Positions 6,577 to 15,465 are shown, counted from the first letter of the stretch. The stretch is DNA of 64,000 nucleotides from Paenibacillus lactis (GCF_017873605.1 NZ_JAGGKI010000010.1:124001-188000); one strand, 5' to 3'. Notes: a model not told the origin generated them from the letters alone. Program-made: numbers and translations.

Positions 6577-8487
6577 TTAAGTTGGGTTTCCTTGATGGTT
6601 CGATGCACAGGCAGGGAAGCGGATAATCGCTTCGGTGCCGACCCCTTTCCTGCTGTTGAAGTGTATGGTGCCGTTCATCGACTTGATGATCCGGTAGGTA
6701 ACCATCAGACCGAGGCCCGTTCCCTTGGATTTATTCGAGAAATACGGCTCTCCGAGCCTGGACAGCTCAAGAGCATCCATCCCGACCCCATTGTCTTGGA
6801 TATGGATAATGACCTCGTTCGATTGAGCATAAGCCCAAATGCGGACAGTGCCTTCCCCGTCGAGAGCTTCAATACCGTTCTTCACGATATTAATCATCGC
6901 CTGCTTCAGCTTGGAGGAATTACCGGTAATACATAAATCCTCCGCTTCTTCCAGCTCAATCGTGCCGCCTGCAAGGTTGGCTAGCGGGAGAAGAATACCG
7001 GTAACATGCTTTAGCTCCTCGTACACGTTCAGAGGCACAATCTGTTCGACTTGCGGCTTGGCAAACGTCAGAAAATCCGTAATGATCCCCGACGCCCGGT
7101 CCATCTCCTTTAAGGCCAAAGCGAAATATTCCTTCTCCTCCGGCTTGGCGCTCTGCGAGAGCAGCTGCATAAAGCCGCGCGTCACCTGCAGCGGATTTCG
7201 GACCTCATGCGCAACCGAAGCGGCCAATTCGCTAATAATCTCCATCTTCTCGGAGCGCTGCAGTTCATTATTGAACAGCTCCAGCTCCCGGGAGTACTCG
7301 AGCACCTGCTGATGACTCCGGACGAATTTTCGCCCCAGCATGACGATCAGCGATACGACGAGCGCAATAACGCCCCATTTCCATAAATAGAATTCATAGT
7401 TGCTGTCTTTCATATAGAAGCTTATCAGGTCACCCAGCGTCAGCAGGGCCATTATGCCGAATCCGAACGAGAAAATATAAGCGTCTTTATTACGTTTGGA
7501 TGCATACAGGATCGTAATTCCGATAAGCAGCGACAGCTCCAGAATAATCAGAATACCGAGGATCTTCACTGTAAATAAATAGTAGAGCTGAGGAAACGGA
7601 TGCGTGCCGACCAGCTGAACGATAAGCAAAATCAGGCACAGCCCGGAATAGCCCATCTGGAATCTTTGGCCATAGCGGATGATCCGGTAAGGACCCGGAC
7701 CGTATATTTTTTCAAAATAAAAAAACATGGCAGGCATGATGGCAAACAAAGCCGTATCAAACAGGGTTACCCATACGCTTCCCAGATCGCCATAGAACGT
7801 GTAGAGGAAAGGCGAATAGGCAATCAGCAGCGCACCGAATGCAAAAATAACGATGCACAGGGCAAGCCAGCTGGGTACCGTATGCCGCGGAAGAAACAGG
7901 CAGCATACCGTCATGACCGCCGCGATGAACAATAAGGAGCCGCCAAGTATGAAATCCTCCAGATCCTTCTTGATGAATACGCCCCGCATATGTTCATACT
8001 CTCCGAGCACGATGTCCCCTTGGATTCCTAGTGCAGTATCCGTTCCCTTCGACCATATATAGACGGTTTTGCCGGCATCCTCCCCGGTAACGGGCAGCAG
8101 CAGCGTATGGTTCATATATACAAAATACCGCTTTACTTCGTATAATGGCAGCTCTTCCAGAAAAGCCGACACATCCTGCCCCTTGACCCGCTCGATCAGT
8201 ACAGCCGATTGTCCCGGCGGCAGCTTCGGCAGCGTGAACCGGTTCCATGACGAAACAGCCCCATCCGGCCGAGGGGGGGATGCCATCCCCTTCTTTGCAT
8301 CGATCCATTGACTGCGGCTCCTGATGCTTGCAGGATTCACGTCCCCTTCCCGATCCTCGAACTCCCACAACACCTGCCAATCGGAGATTACCGCGGGAGC
8401 AGCTTGCGCATGAGCGGGCGCGCCCCAGAATGACATGAGCGGCATCATCAGCAGCAGCAGGAGTATGTATTTAGGTACATCCTTCAT
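6577..8487 (-). CDS. 7TM (7TMR-DISM-like) sensor histidine kinase, paralogue 2
   Basis: The product has 636 residues with the same plan as the neighbouring kinase. A signal peptide is cleaved near AHA-QA (27). It is followed by a jelly-roll-like extracytoplasmic domain (about 33-165), seven TM segments (about 178-385), HisKA with H427 and a HATPase with DNGVGM and GTGLGL. Residues 410-439 are identical to the paralogue except near the end, and the His falls at the same residue number. The reading frame extends upstream to 8751, but AGAGGTG lies 8 nt before the ATG at 8487 and a proper signal peptide begins there, so the longer form is rejected. A Spo0A-box-like palindrome lies 63-75 bp upstream, which supports a link to sporulation or transition-state control. 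The two kinases differ most in the ligand domain, suggesting different or graded inputs. Confidence 0.85.
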   Translation of the reverse strand: MKDVPKYILLLLLMMPLMSFWGAPAHAQAAPAVISDWQVLWEFEDREGDVNPASIRSRSQWIDAKKGMASPPRPDGAVSSWNRFTLPKLPPGQSAVLIERVKGQDVSAFLEELPLYEVKRYFVYMNHTLLLPVTGEDAGKTVYIWSKGTDTALGIQGDIVLGEYEHMRGVFIKKDLEDFILGGSLLFIAAVMTVCCLFLPRHTVPSWLALCIVIFAFGALLIAYSPFLYTFYGDLGSVWVTLFDTALFAIMPAMFFYFEKIYGPGPYRIIRYGQRFQMGYSGLCLILLIVQLVGTHPFPQLYYLFTVKILGILIILELSLLIGITILYASKRNKDAYIFSFGFGIMALLTLGDLISFYMKDSNYEFYLWKWGVIALVVSLIVMLGRKFVRSHQQVLEYSRELELFNNELQRSEKMEIISELAASVAHEVRNPLQVTRGFMQLLSQSAKPEEKEYFALALKEMDRASGIITDFLTFAKPQVEQIVPLNVYEELKHVTGILLPLANLAGGTIELEEAEDLCITGNSSKLKQAMINIVKNGIEALDGEGTVRIWAYAQSNEVIIHIQDNGVGMDALELSRLGEPYFSNKSKGTGLGLMVTYRIIKSMNGTIHFNSRKGVGTEAIIRFPACASNHQGNPT

Positions 8488-8549
8488 TTTGTGCGCACCT
8501 CTAACCGTCCTTCGTTCATAATGTAGGGTTTTACTGCGTTTATGCGTCA

Positions 8550-8562
8550 TGTCGATTCGACA
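8550..8562. promoter_or_regulatory. Spo0A-box-like palindrome
   Basis: TGTCGATTCGACA is a perfect 13-bp palindrome. On the minus strand it contains TGTCGAA, the core Spo0A box. It lies 63-75 bp upstream of the kinase 2 start, in the promoter-proximal region. Confidence 0.4.
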
Positions 8563-8635
8563 AACTTCGTCTTGATTTACAACCAATATACCATGAAAAG
8601 CAACACCCGTTGTCAGAAAAATTTTAGTTGTTAAG

Positions 8636-8688
8636 AAAATGAAAAGGGACTGCCGATCTGCCATCACAGTGGCAAGCAGCAATCCCTT
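8636..8688 (-). terminator. Rho-independent terminator of the SulP gene
   Basis: AAGGGAcTGC pairs with GCAaTCCCTT around an inner stem (TGCCA/TGGCA). On the minus strand it is followed by TTTTCATTTTC. It begins 5 bp after the stop codon of the SulP gene. Confidence 0.7.
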
Positions 8689-8692
8689 AAGG

Positions 8693-10156
8693 TTAGTGTG
8701 AAGAACTGGAAGCAAGCCCCATTCTTTCAACCATCCGCTTGCTTTCCTCATTCAAGCCGACGATGGTCATATGCTTGCCTGCCTCCTTGTACTTATTGAA
8801 TATTTTGGAAATTGCGTCCGTTCCGGACTGATCCCACACATGCGACTTGGAGAAATCAATCGTGACATGGTCCGGATCGTTATGAGCATCGAACAGTTTG
8901 ATGAAATACATCGCGGTCCCGAAAAACAGCTGTCCCCGAATTTCATATACCTTGACTCCATTGGCCTCGATATGCGGATTGGCATAAATTCTCGCCATCT
9001 TCCAGCCGAAATTCAGCGCGCTGAGCACGATGCCGATCATGACGCCGATGGCCAGGTTATGGGTTGCAACAACGATGATGACCGTCGTGAGCATAACCAC
9101 CGTATCTCCGAGCGGAATCCGGTGGAGCGTCCGAAGCGAGTTCCATTCAAAGGTGCCTATGGACACCATGAACATGACGCCGACCAGGGCAGCCATCGGA
9201 ATCTGCTTGACGACATCACCAAGGACGATGATCAGAAACAGCAGGAACACGCCGGCAACGAGCGTAGAGAGCCGCGTGCGGCCGCCGGATTTAACGTTGA
9301 TGACCGTCTGTCCGATCATCGCGCAGCCGGCCATCCCCCCGAAAAATCCGGTAATGATATTCGCGATTCCCTGTCCCCGGATCTCCCGGTTCTTGTCACT
9401 GTCGGTCTCGGTCAATTCATCCACGAGCGAAGCCGTCAGCAGCGATTCGGTCATCCCCACGACCGCAAGCGCCAAGGAGATTGGAAGTATGGTCATGATC
9501 ATCTCCAGACTGATATACACATCGGGAATATGGAAGAACGGAAGCGTCTGCGTTATGTTGCCCATATCTCCGACCGTGCGCACGGGAGCCCCTGTCCATA
9601 CCGCGATGATCGTCATGACAATGATCGCCACAAGCGCTGAAGGAACAGCTTTCGTGAGCAGCGGCAGAACATAGATGATCACGAGCGTCCCGGCCACCAT
9701 CAGAAACATCGGCCATGACTCCCCGACAAAGTTCGGAAGCTGGGCCAAAAAGATAATGATGGCAAGCGAGTTCACAAAGCCGGTAATGACCGGCTGCGGC
9801 ACGAAAGAAATAAACCGTCCGAATTTCAATGCCCCCATCAGCCATTGCAGAAGTCCCGTGAGAACCGTCGCTGCGTATAAATACTCAATGCCGTGCTTGG
9901 CTACGAGCGGTCCCATCAGGGAAGCCATCGCCCCGGTCGCCGCGGATATCATGCCCGGCCGGCCGCCGAAGAATGAAATGCTGACCGCGATGACAAAGGA
10001 AGCATATAAGCCGACCATCGGGTCGACGCCGGCCATGATCGAGAAGGCGATCGCCTCGGGGATAAGTGCAAATGCTACGGTAAGTCCCGACAAAATATCT
10101 TTGCGCGTATTGCCAAAGAAGCCTTGTTTAATCCATGCAAACAAAGAGAAAATCAC
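8693..10156 (-). CDS. SulP (SLC26)-family anion transporter with STAS domain
   Basis: The product has 487 residues. The N-terminal two-thirds is a polytopic membrane domain with SulP signatures: DILSGLTVAFALIPEAIAFS (residues about 20-39), GLYASFVIA, and a late NIITGFFGGMAGCAMIGQT segment. The C-terminal about 95 residues form a STAS domain (VKVYEIRGQLFFGTAMYFIK, then VTIDFSKSHVWDQSGTDAI). Members are sodium- or proton-coupled uptake systems for sulfate, bicarbonate or other anions; the anion cannot be assigned here. The only upstream start is GTG at 10156, with a weak CAGGA close by. The membrane domain starts about 20 residues later, as is normal for SulP, so little can be missing. It is monocistronic with its own terminator. 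Confidence 0.9.
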   Translation of the reverse strand: MIFSLFAWIKQGFFGNTRKDILSGLTVAFALIPEAIAFSIMAGVDPMVGLYASFVIAVSISFFGGRPGMISAATGAMASLMGPLVAKHGIEYLYAATVLTGLLQWLMGALKFGRFISFVPQPVITGFVNSLAIIIFLAQLPNFVGESWPMFLMVAGTLVIIYVLPLLTKAVPSALVAIIVMTIIAVWTGAPVRTVGDMGNITQTLPFFHIPDVYISLEMIMTILPISLALAVVGMTESLLTASLVDELTETDSDKNREIRGQGIANIITGFFGGMAGCAMIGQTVINVKSGGRTRLSTLVAGVFLLFLIIVLGDVVKQIPMAALVGVMFMVSIGTFEWNSLRTLHRIPLGDTVVMLTTVIIVVATHNLAIGVMIGIVLSALNFGWKMARIYANPHIEANGVKVYEIRGQLFFGTAMYFIKLFDAHNDPDHVTIDFSKSHVWDQSGTDAISKIFNKYKEAGKHMTIVGLNEESKRMVERMGLASSSSH

Positions 10157-10493
10157 ATCCTGTTCGTATCTTATGGTTGGCGCCCCACTCTCAGGTTTGC
10201 CCGGGTCCGATAATCACTTTTCCGATTATATATCAAGCCGGTCCCTGTTTTCAGATATTAATAAAGCGCATTCATTTCGGTTTATCTCTCAATTCCTCTT
10301 AAATTCAAACGATAACGCGTCGATATCCCATTTTCAAGAATTTCATAATGATTCTTGCGGCCGGGAATGCTACCAAAAGACTTACGACTTCCCTCACGGC
10401 CTTTGAAAAGCGATTCATTCCTGACCCAGCGGGTAAAGTCGGAATATATAAAACATCCCGAAGCGGGATGGTATGGAAAGGAGTTATCAACCG
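10157..10493. other. Divergent intergenic region
   Basis: 337 bp without a supported gene lie between the SulP gene and the acidic protein gene. A short stem CATCCCG/CGGGATG (10454-10470) lies just before the ribosome binding site of the plus-strand gene and could affect its translation. No clear SigA or SigB promoter was identified. Confidence 0.4.
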
Positions 10494-11222
10494 ATGCGCG
10501 ACGAGAACAATCGGAATACGCTGCCTGAGTTGATATACCTGGAATATGAGACCAAGCGGAAGATCGACGAGACGGATATGATTCCGGAGGATGACATTCG
10601 GGATGTAAACACCTACACAACCCAGAGCCTTAGCAGTGAGGAGGCCGACCACAGCGGTTACGACCAGAATGAGTCCGCCCCCGCGGACGCGAAACCGCCC
10701 GCAGCAGTGATAAATCCGGACCATAGCGCTCTTGATGCTTGGGAAGCGGCAGGCGCTGAGCCTTATAACCGGACGATCGCCGGGGAGCCGGCATCCGGGT
10801 CCTCGGCAGATGCCGTCGATGGGCAGGAGCCCAAAGCGGAGGGCCGGCTCCCACTGGACCAGGCATCGGCAAATGCCGCCTTCGTCCATGGGGATGAGCG
10901 TGAGGCAAGAGAATGGTTGGATATGGAAGGTGAGCCGCCGACGCGGCCAGGAGATGAGGTGATCGCGGAATACGCAGGCGATGCTGAACGCCGCGTGACA
11001 GCGGATGCTGCCTTTTCCGGAAGCGGCACGGCTTTTCTGGGACAGGGACAGGATCTATTCATCACCGATTCAGCCGGTGATGATGAGGATTACACGCCGC
11101 TTCAGGACGTCCCGGATGCCGACGCCATTGCAGCGGACAGCCCGGTTGACCCCGCTGCCCCGCAGACCGATCTAATGCATGGAACGGATCTTTTGAACGG
11201 CAGCAACGGTGAAGAGGATTAA
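10494..11222 (+). CDS. Acidic, low-complexity hypothetical protein
   Basis: The product has 242 residues and is not recognised. ATG at 10494 is chosen because AAAGGAG (10477-10483) lies 10 nt upstream; the longer frame from 10473 would place that site inside the gene. The protein is rich in Asp, Glu, Ala, Gly and Pro, with almost no hydrophobic core. It has no signal peptide or TM segment and is probably disordered. Only the first 35 residues (NTLPELIYLEYETKRK and after) look like a possible folded or interaction segment. No repeats are obvious. A terminator follows. Spore or stress proteins of Bacillales can look like this, but nothing in the sequence assigns a role. Confidence 0.6.
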   Translation: MRDENNRNTLPELIYLEYETKRKIDETDMIPEDDIRDVNTYTTQSLSSEEADHSGYDQNESAPADAKPPAAVINPDHSALDAWEAAGAEPYNRTIAGEPASGSSADAVDGQEPKAEGRLPLDQASANAAFVHGDEREAREWLDMEGEPPTRPGDEVIAEYAGDAERRVTADAAFSGSGTAFLGQGQDLFITDSAGDDEDYTPLQDVPDADAIAADSPVDPAAPQTDLMHGTDLLNGSNGEED

Positions 11223-11263
11223 TCCGGATTCCAGCTGCTCGTTTTGAGCCTATGAATGATCAA

Positions 11264-11298
11264 GACCCGCTTTCTCTTCGTCACAGTGAAAGCGGGTC
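11264..11298 (+). terminator. Hairpin terminator
   Basis: GACCCGCTTTC pairs with GAAAGCGGGTC around a 13-nt loop, 42 bp after the acidic protein gene. The downstream tract CTGTTAT is only weakly T-rich. The hairpin may also serve the small convergent gene at 11312-11419. Confidence 0.55.
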
Positions 11299-11311
11299 CT
11301 GTTATATGAAT

Positions 11312-11419
11312 CTATTTTCCGAACAATATGTCCAGCCAGCCAAGCAATGACATCCATAGCAGGATACCGATCAGGGTTCCCCATATGAGTGCTGTTAGTA
11401 TATTGCCCTTTCGTTCCAT
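11312..11419 (-). CDS. Small single-span membrane protein, 35 aa
   Basis: A short minus-strand frame encodes MERKGNILTALIWGTLIGIL and then LWMSLLGWLDILFGK. ATG at 11419 has GGGAGG 6 nt upstream, the best evidence that it is real. Residues 7-28 form one hydrophobic segment after a positively charged N-terminus, so an N-in orientation is expected. It is convergent with the acidic protein gene and divergent from the 59-aa protein gene. Its function is not known. Small single-span proteins of this kind are commonly missed by gene callers. Confidence 0.6.
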   Translation of the reverse strand: MERKGNILTALIWGTLIGILLWMSLLGWLDILFGK

Positions 11420-11546
11420 ACCGAGCCTCCCATATTCTGTCTTTTATAGTAATTCAGTATGGGTCAAGCCACTATTTCTTATACCGGCCAAGCTCTTTAT
11501 CTTGTAATCTACGATGTACCATAACCTAGGAGTAGGAGGATTCGCC

Positions 11547-11726
11547 ATGAAACAGCCTTCCGACCGTGACACCCCTCTTGTCACCGAGCGTGACATCGAC
11601 GAGAAATTTGGTCTTTTCGTAGAAGGGTCCTATCCGGACAGCGTTCCCATTCCCGACAGCGTCAAGCGAGAGAAGCCGGATGGCAGCGATACCAGCCATC
11701 GCGGAAACGAGTCTTCGAGCGGCTGA
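11547..11726 (+). CDS. Small hydrophilic hypothetical protein, 59 aa
   Basis: ATG at 11547 has GTAGGAGG 7 nt upstream. The frame could start at 11514, but that start has no ribosome binding site and the good site would then lie inside the gene. The product is polar and charged (KQPSDRDTPLVTERDIDEKF, then a Pro/Ser-rich tail), with no TM or Cys motif. It resembles small species-group-restricted proteins of Bacillales. No function can be assigned. Confidence 0.55.
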   Translation: MKQPSDRDTPLVTERDIDEKFGLFVEGSYPDSVPIPDSVKREKPDGSDTSHRGNESSSG

Positions 11727-11841
11727 AGCCTTGCATCCACTACAAAGATATAGGTACAAAAGCTGTGCTGAGTCCTTCTCATCTTTCACCCATAGGATGC
11801 CTTCCCACATACACTACACCATATGAATTCGGAAGGATGAT

Positions 11842-12240
11842 GTGAAGATGAACGGACCTCGATTGACCCGCTTGATGCAAAATATCTCCCTGCAGCAGCG
11901 GCTGGCCTCTTTAGTCGGGCATCTTGCAGAAATTAACGGCCCGAATATGGGGCTCGAACCCGGCCGGCTGCAGCGGGTGCTGAAGAGCCAGTTTATCGTG
12001 GTGAAGGGTGAGCTGTTCGTGCCCGCTAGCCTCGAGTCGATCCGGGTATTTGATGTTAAGCCGCCGAAACGGACGATTCATGTCGGCGTGCGTACCACCT
12101 TTTCCACGGGCGGCGCCTTTAGCCGGATCCGGCTTGTCCGGATCGGCACGGATTTCATTGAGCTGCTCGCCAAGGATAAGAACCACTCCCGGATCCTGCT
12201 CCCGCTGAACAAAGTGGAGGGCATCTATCAAGTGAAATAA
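11842..12240 (+). CDS. Conserved-looking hypothetical protein, 132 aa
   Basis: Residues 8-45 are helical (RLTRLMQNISLQQRLASLVG), followed by strand-rich sequence (FIVVKGELFVPASLESIRVF, and FSRIRLVRIGTDFIELL). The latter ends in RILLPLNKVEGIYQVK, a pattern seen in small beta-barrel domains. No catalytic motif is visible. GGAAGG at 11831-11836 serves either GTG 11842 (5 nt away) or ATG 11848 (11 nt away); both give nearly the same protein. It is not placed in any family with confidence; a spore-associated or RNA-binding small barrel is only a guess. Confidence 0.6.
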   Translation: MKMNGPRLTRLMQNISLQQRLASLVGHLAEINGPNMGLEPGRLQRVLKSQFIVVKGELFVPASLESIRVFDVKPPKRTIHVGVRTTFSTGGAFSRIRLVRIGTDFIELLAKDKNHSRILLPLNKVEGIYQVK

Positions 12241-12432
12241 AGACTCGAAGCTTTCTTTGGCCTTATCAACGTACATCCTGCAGCCTGTAGCCTCCGGACT
12301 TGCCGCCAAGCTCCGGGGGCTATTACTTATGTTTACGCTGCGAATGTTGTTTTCAGTACTTGTCCTACCTGTGTTAAAATGGGTTACGGTATACGATCTA
12401 ACCTGAATAGCTAGTTACAGGAGGAGAATGAA

Positions 12433-13212
12433 ATGCTGAAACAGAGAATGCGCTGGATGCCTGTTCTCGGTATCGTCTTTGCCGTGCTGCTGGTCCTCTC
12501 CGCATGCGGCAACAATGACAAAGGAACCGGCAGCGCAAACGGCAGCGGAACTGCCAGTGAATCCGCAAGCGGCTCTACAGGCTCGACAGGCGATTCCACG
12601 ACCGGGTCCTCAAGCGGATCTGAGAACGGGGCCGCACCTGAGGAGAAAACCCCTGAAACAACCGAAACGGAGGCTAATGTACCCGATCCGGATGCAAGCC
12701 ATCCGATCGTGACGATTGAAATGGAAGACGGAGGCGTGATCAAGGCCGAGCTGTATCCGGAGGTGGCGCCGAATACCGTCAACAATTTTATTTCCCTGAT
12801 CAAGCAGGGCTTCTATGACGGAACCGGCTTTCATCGCGTTATTCCCGGCTTCATGATCCAGGGCGGCGACCCGGACGGGAACGGTACCGGCGGACCCGGC
12901 TACAGCATTCCCGGCGAATTTACCGCCAACGGGTTCCAGAACGACCTGAAGCATACGACGGGCGTCTTATCCATGGCCCGGGGGGAGGATCCGAACAGCG
13001 CGGGCTCCCAATTCTTCATTATGGTGGCGGATGCGCCTCATCTGGATCAGCTGTATGCGTCGTTCGGCAAGGTGATTGAAGGCATGGACGTGGCAATGGG
13101 GATCGTGAATGTAGAAACGAATGGCGAAACGCCTGTCAAAATGCCAATCATGAAAAAAGTGACGGTCGACACCCTCGGCAAGGATTATCCGGAGCCTGAG
13201 AAGCAATCATAA
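12433..13212 (+). CDS. Cyclophilin-type peptidyl-prolyl isomerase lipoprotein
   Basis: The product has 259 residues. The N-terminus is a lipoprotein signal peptide with lipobox LSAC (Cys25), followed by a Ser/Gly/Thr-rich linker (about 30-90). The C-terminal cyclophilin domain shows FHRVIPGFMIQGGDPDGNGT, TGVLSMARGEDPNSAGSQFF and YASFGKVIEGMDV; the Arg, Phe, Met and Gln of the active site are present. It should act as a peptidyl-prolyl cis-trans isomerase outside the membrane, assisting folding of exported proteins, as PrsA-like foldases do. GGAGGAG lies 6 nt before the ATG. A bidirectional terminator follows. Confidence 0.93.
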   Translation: MLKQRMRWMPVLGIVFAVLLVLSACGNNDKGTGSANGSGTASESASGSTGSTGDSTTGSSSGSENGAAPEEKTPETTETEANVPDPDASHPIVTIEMEDGGVIKAELYPEVAPNTVNNFISLIKQGFYDGTGFHRVIPGFMIQGGDPDGNGTGGPGYSIPGEFTANGFQNDLKHTTGVLSMARGEDPNSAGSQFFIMVADAPHLDQLYASFGKVIEGMDVAMGIVNVETNGETPVKMPIMKKVTVDTLGKDYPEPEKQS

Positions 13213-13269
13213 TTTCCTTGCGATATCAGGACCGGATCCCCTGAGATTCTGCTTCCTGATATTTTCAAC

Positions 13270-13306
13270 AAAAGGCGGTGCAGCCATGAATGCTGCACCG
13301 CCTTTT
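13270..13306. terminator. Bidirectional terminator
   Basis: A perfect 15-bp stem (AAAAGGCGGTGCAGC / GCTGCACCGCCTTTT) with a 7-nt loop lies between the convergent cyclophilin and methyltransferase genes. A and T runs at both ends allow termination on both strands. Confidence 0.9.
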
Positions 13307-13311
13307 GTATT

Positions 13312-15465
13312 TTATTTCACCGGCTCGGCCGGTTTTTCGATAACGAACAGGCATGTACTGTCCGGCAGGGCCGTCACCCGGCCTGCATCATCGGTCAGTT
13401 CAATCCGGCCTGCCAGCGCTTCGGCATACCCCTCCTGCAAATAATGCCGCTGTACAAGAATACGGGCCTCGGGGCCAAGCGTCTTCCGTATGCATGCGGC
13501 ATACCCGGAAGGCGTAAAGACGCCGAACTGCTCCTGGACTTCGTGTACGTACGCTTCCGCCCCCCAGGTATAGGTGTACAAAAATTCCATCGCATCATTG
13601 ACCGGCATGCGCACCTCATTTGCAGACAAGGGCTCATACCGGATTGCTCTTCCTTGAAAGTCCGCGGCATAACGGGCCAGCCACGTCATCCCGTCCTCCT
13701 CGAGAAAACGAATTCGCCGCCATGCGTCCCCTTCGGTCATGATGCCGTCCCGGATAATGATACGTCCACCGGGTGAAAGCACCTCGTACGCGCTCCTGAG
13801 TGCGGCTTCGACGGTCGCGGTATTGAACCGTCTCCCGTCCGTTTCGATGTAAGAGTACAGCTCATGCAATATGGATGAGAAGATGACGGTATCGACCTTG
13901 CCCGGCTCAACATACTGTTTGAGCCGCAGCGCATCCCCCTTCATTACCTCCCATGACCTTTGCTCAAGTCGCTTCCGCTTCTCCAGCGCTTCGATCACGT
14001 TCGATGAAATATCGATGCCGATGGGGCGAACATGCGGCAGCCGCTCCTCCATGAGATCAAGCAGCACGCCGCCGCCGGGCCCGATGTCCAGCACCACCGT
14101 TCCCGTGACGTACTCAAGGATGACTTGCTTGTAGTCCCCCGTGCTGTTCATATCCTCCAGATAGCTCTCCTCGTTATGAAACCGGTCGTAAGCGTCCCGG
14201 CGGAGGCCGAACAGATCGAACAGCAGCAGTACGGCTTTCTCATATAGCGGAGACTTCTCGGCCTCGATGCAGAATTCGATCAATTTTTCCGCCGCCTTGG
14301 AAAATTCGAACGTGAAGAACACGGTGTCCGGAAGACCCGGCTTTCGCACGATGCGGTGACGGAGATGCGGGTTTGCGCTGACAGCTCCTTGAAGGCAGGC
14401 TTCCCAGTCCGCTTGGCGCAAATACTGCTCGATCATCCGCTTTTTATAGACATTCAGCTTCTTGGCCCCTTTGTAGTCGTAATACATGTCATTCATCAGC
14501 GTCTCGAAGCTTAAATGACGGATCGGCTTCGGCATCTCCGGATGTATGGCAAGCCCGCTCGTATCCTCGGTCCCCTTCCTGCCTTCCGCTGAACCTTCGC
14601 CCTCGGCCCGAAGAGACAAGAGCATCACCTTCACGAATTCCTCGAGCGAAAAATCCTGCAGCGCGGCTTCCACATACCATAGCGTCATGTTCCGCAAATC
14701 GTTTAAGGCAATCGTCAGATCGACCCGCTCCCCGATTCGCTTAAGCTCCGATTCGAAATCTTCGCCGCTTTGGATCGAGCCCGCGCGGAGACGGCGCAGC
14801 CGGTCATGCAGGCTCCATTCCTCATCAAAGGCGCCTTCGGCTATGCGGACCACCAGCTGGGCGGTCTCCTCTTTGACGGCATGCCACAATGGCTCGGACA
14901 CCGCGCCAATGATGCATTGGTTTAGCGGAACCAGCAGCCGGCTCAGCTCCTCTACCGTAAGCTGCCCGCTTTGAACCAGCCCGGACAGCGGGGCGTTCTC
15001 CTCAAGGGCGACCTCGCCCCGAATATGCTGGCCGATGAGCCCGTGGGTCCGGATCAGCGTATGTACCATTTGTTCATGCGGCGTCATGCTCCCCCGGCGC
15101 TCCAGGACATGCCGTTCGTACAGCTGGGCCGATCCGATATGGTGGAGGAACAGATTGACGCCGGATCGGGTCCAATGGAGCCGCTCCCGTACCGTCCCGC
15201 CCTTGGCGGTTTCGGCCCATGCCAGCACCTCCTCCAGCAGCTCCTTGATCCAGTAGGACAGCGGCAAGCTGTCGAGGATCGTTAACGTCCTTTCTACATA
15301 ATCCAATACAGGATTGGCATGGGCTAATTCCCCGATGGACGAGATCCGCTCCAGGTTCACGATTCGCTCTTCAGCCGAAACCAGCATGAACAGCCAGGGA
15401 TGCGTCCTGCATACCGACTCGTCCCCGCCGCGAAAGGCCTTGATCATCTCCAGCGATTCCAGCAT
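13312..15465 (-). CDS. Large protein with C-terminal SAM-dependent methyltransferase domain
   Basis: The product has 717 residues. A class I methyltransferase core lies at about 455-600: VLDIGPGGGVLLDLMEERLP is the SAM-binding motif I, followed by GIDISSNVIEALEKRKR (acidic motif II), VDTVIFSSILHEL (motif IV) and LSPGGRIIIRDGI (motif VI). The first about 440 residues are helical and acidic and are not recognised; they may bind the substrate or a partner. A region around 580-680 carries TYTWGAEAYVHEVQEQFGVF, also unassigned. GGAGG lies 10 nt before the ATG. The gene is divergent from the short-chain dehydrogenase gene across the 51-bp repeat array and shares a terminator with the cyclophilin. 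The substrate is unknown. Confidence 0.8.
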   Translation of the reverse strand: MLESLEMIKAFRGGDESVCRTHPWLFMLVSAEERIVNLERISSIGELAHANPVLDYVERTLTILDSLPLSYWIKELLEEVLAWAETAKGGTVRERLHWTRSGVNLFLHHIGSAQLYERHVLERRGSMTPHEQMVHTLIRTHGLIGQHIRGEVALEENAPLSGLVQSGQLTVEELSRLLVPLNQCIIGAVSEPLWHAVKEETAQLVVRIAEGAFDEEWSLHDRLRRLRAGSIQSGEDFESELKRIGERVDLTIALNDLRNMTLWYVEAALQDFSLEEFVKVMLLSLRAEGEGSAEGRKGTEDTSGLAIHPEMPKPIRHLSFETLMNDMYYDYKGAKKLNVYKKRMIEQYLRQADWEACLQGAVSANPHLRHRIVRKPGLPDTVFFTFEFSKAAEKLIEFCIEAEKSPLYEKAVLLLFDLFGLRRDAYDRFHNEESYLEDMNSTGDYKQVILEYVTGTVVLDIGPGGGVLLDLMEERLPHVRPIGIDISSNVIEALEKRKRLEQRSWEVMKGDALRLKQYVEPGKVDTVIFSSILHELYSYIETDGRRFNTATVEAALRSAYEVLSPGGRIIIRDGIMTEGDAWRRIRFLEEDGMTWLARYAADFQGRAIRYEPLSANEVRMPVNDAMEFLYTYTWGAEAYVHEVQEQFGVFTPSGYAACIRKTLGPEARILVQRHYLQEGYAEALAGRIELTDDAGRVTALPDSTCLFVIEKPAEPVK

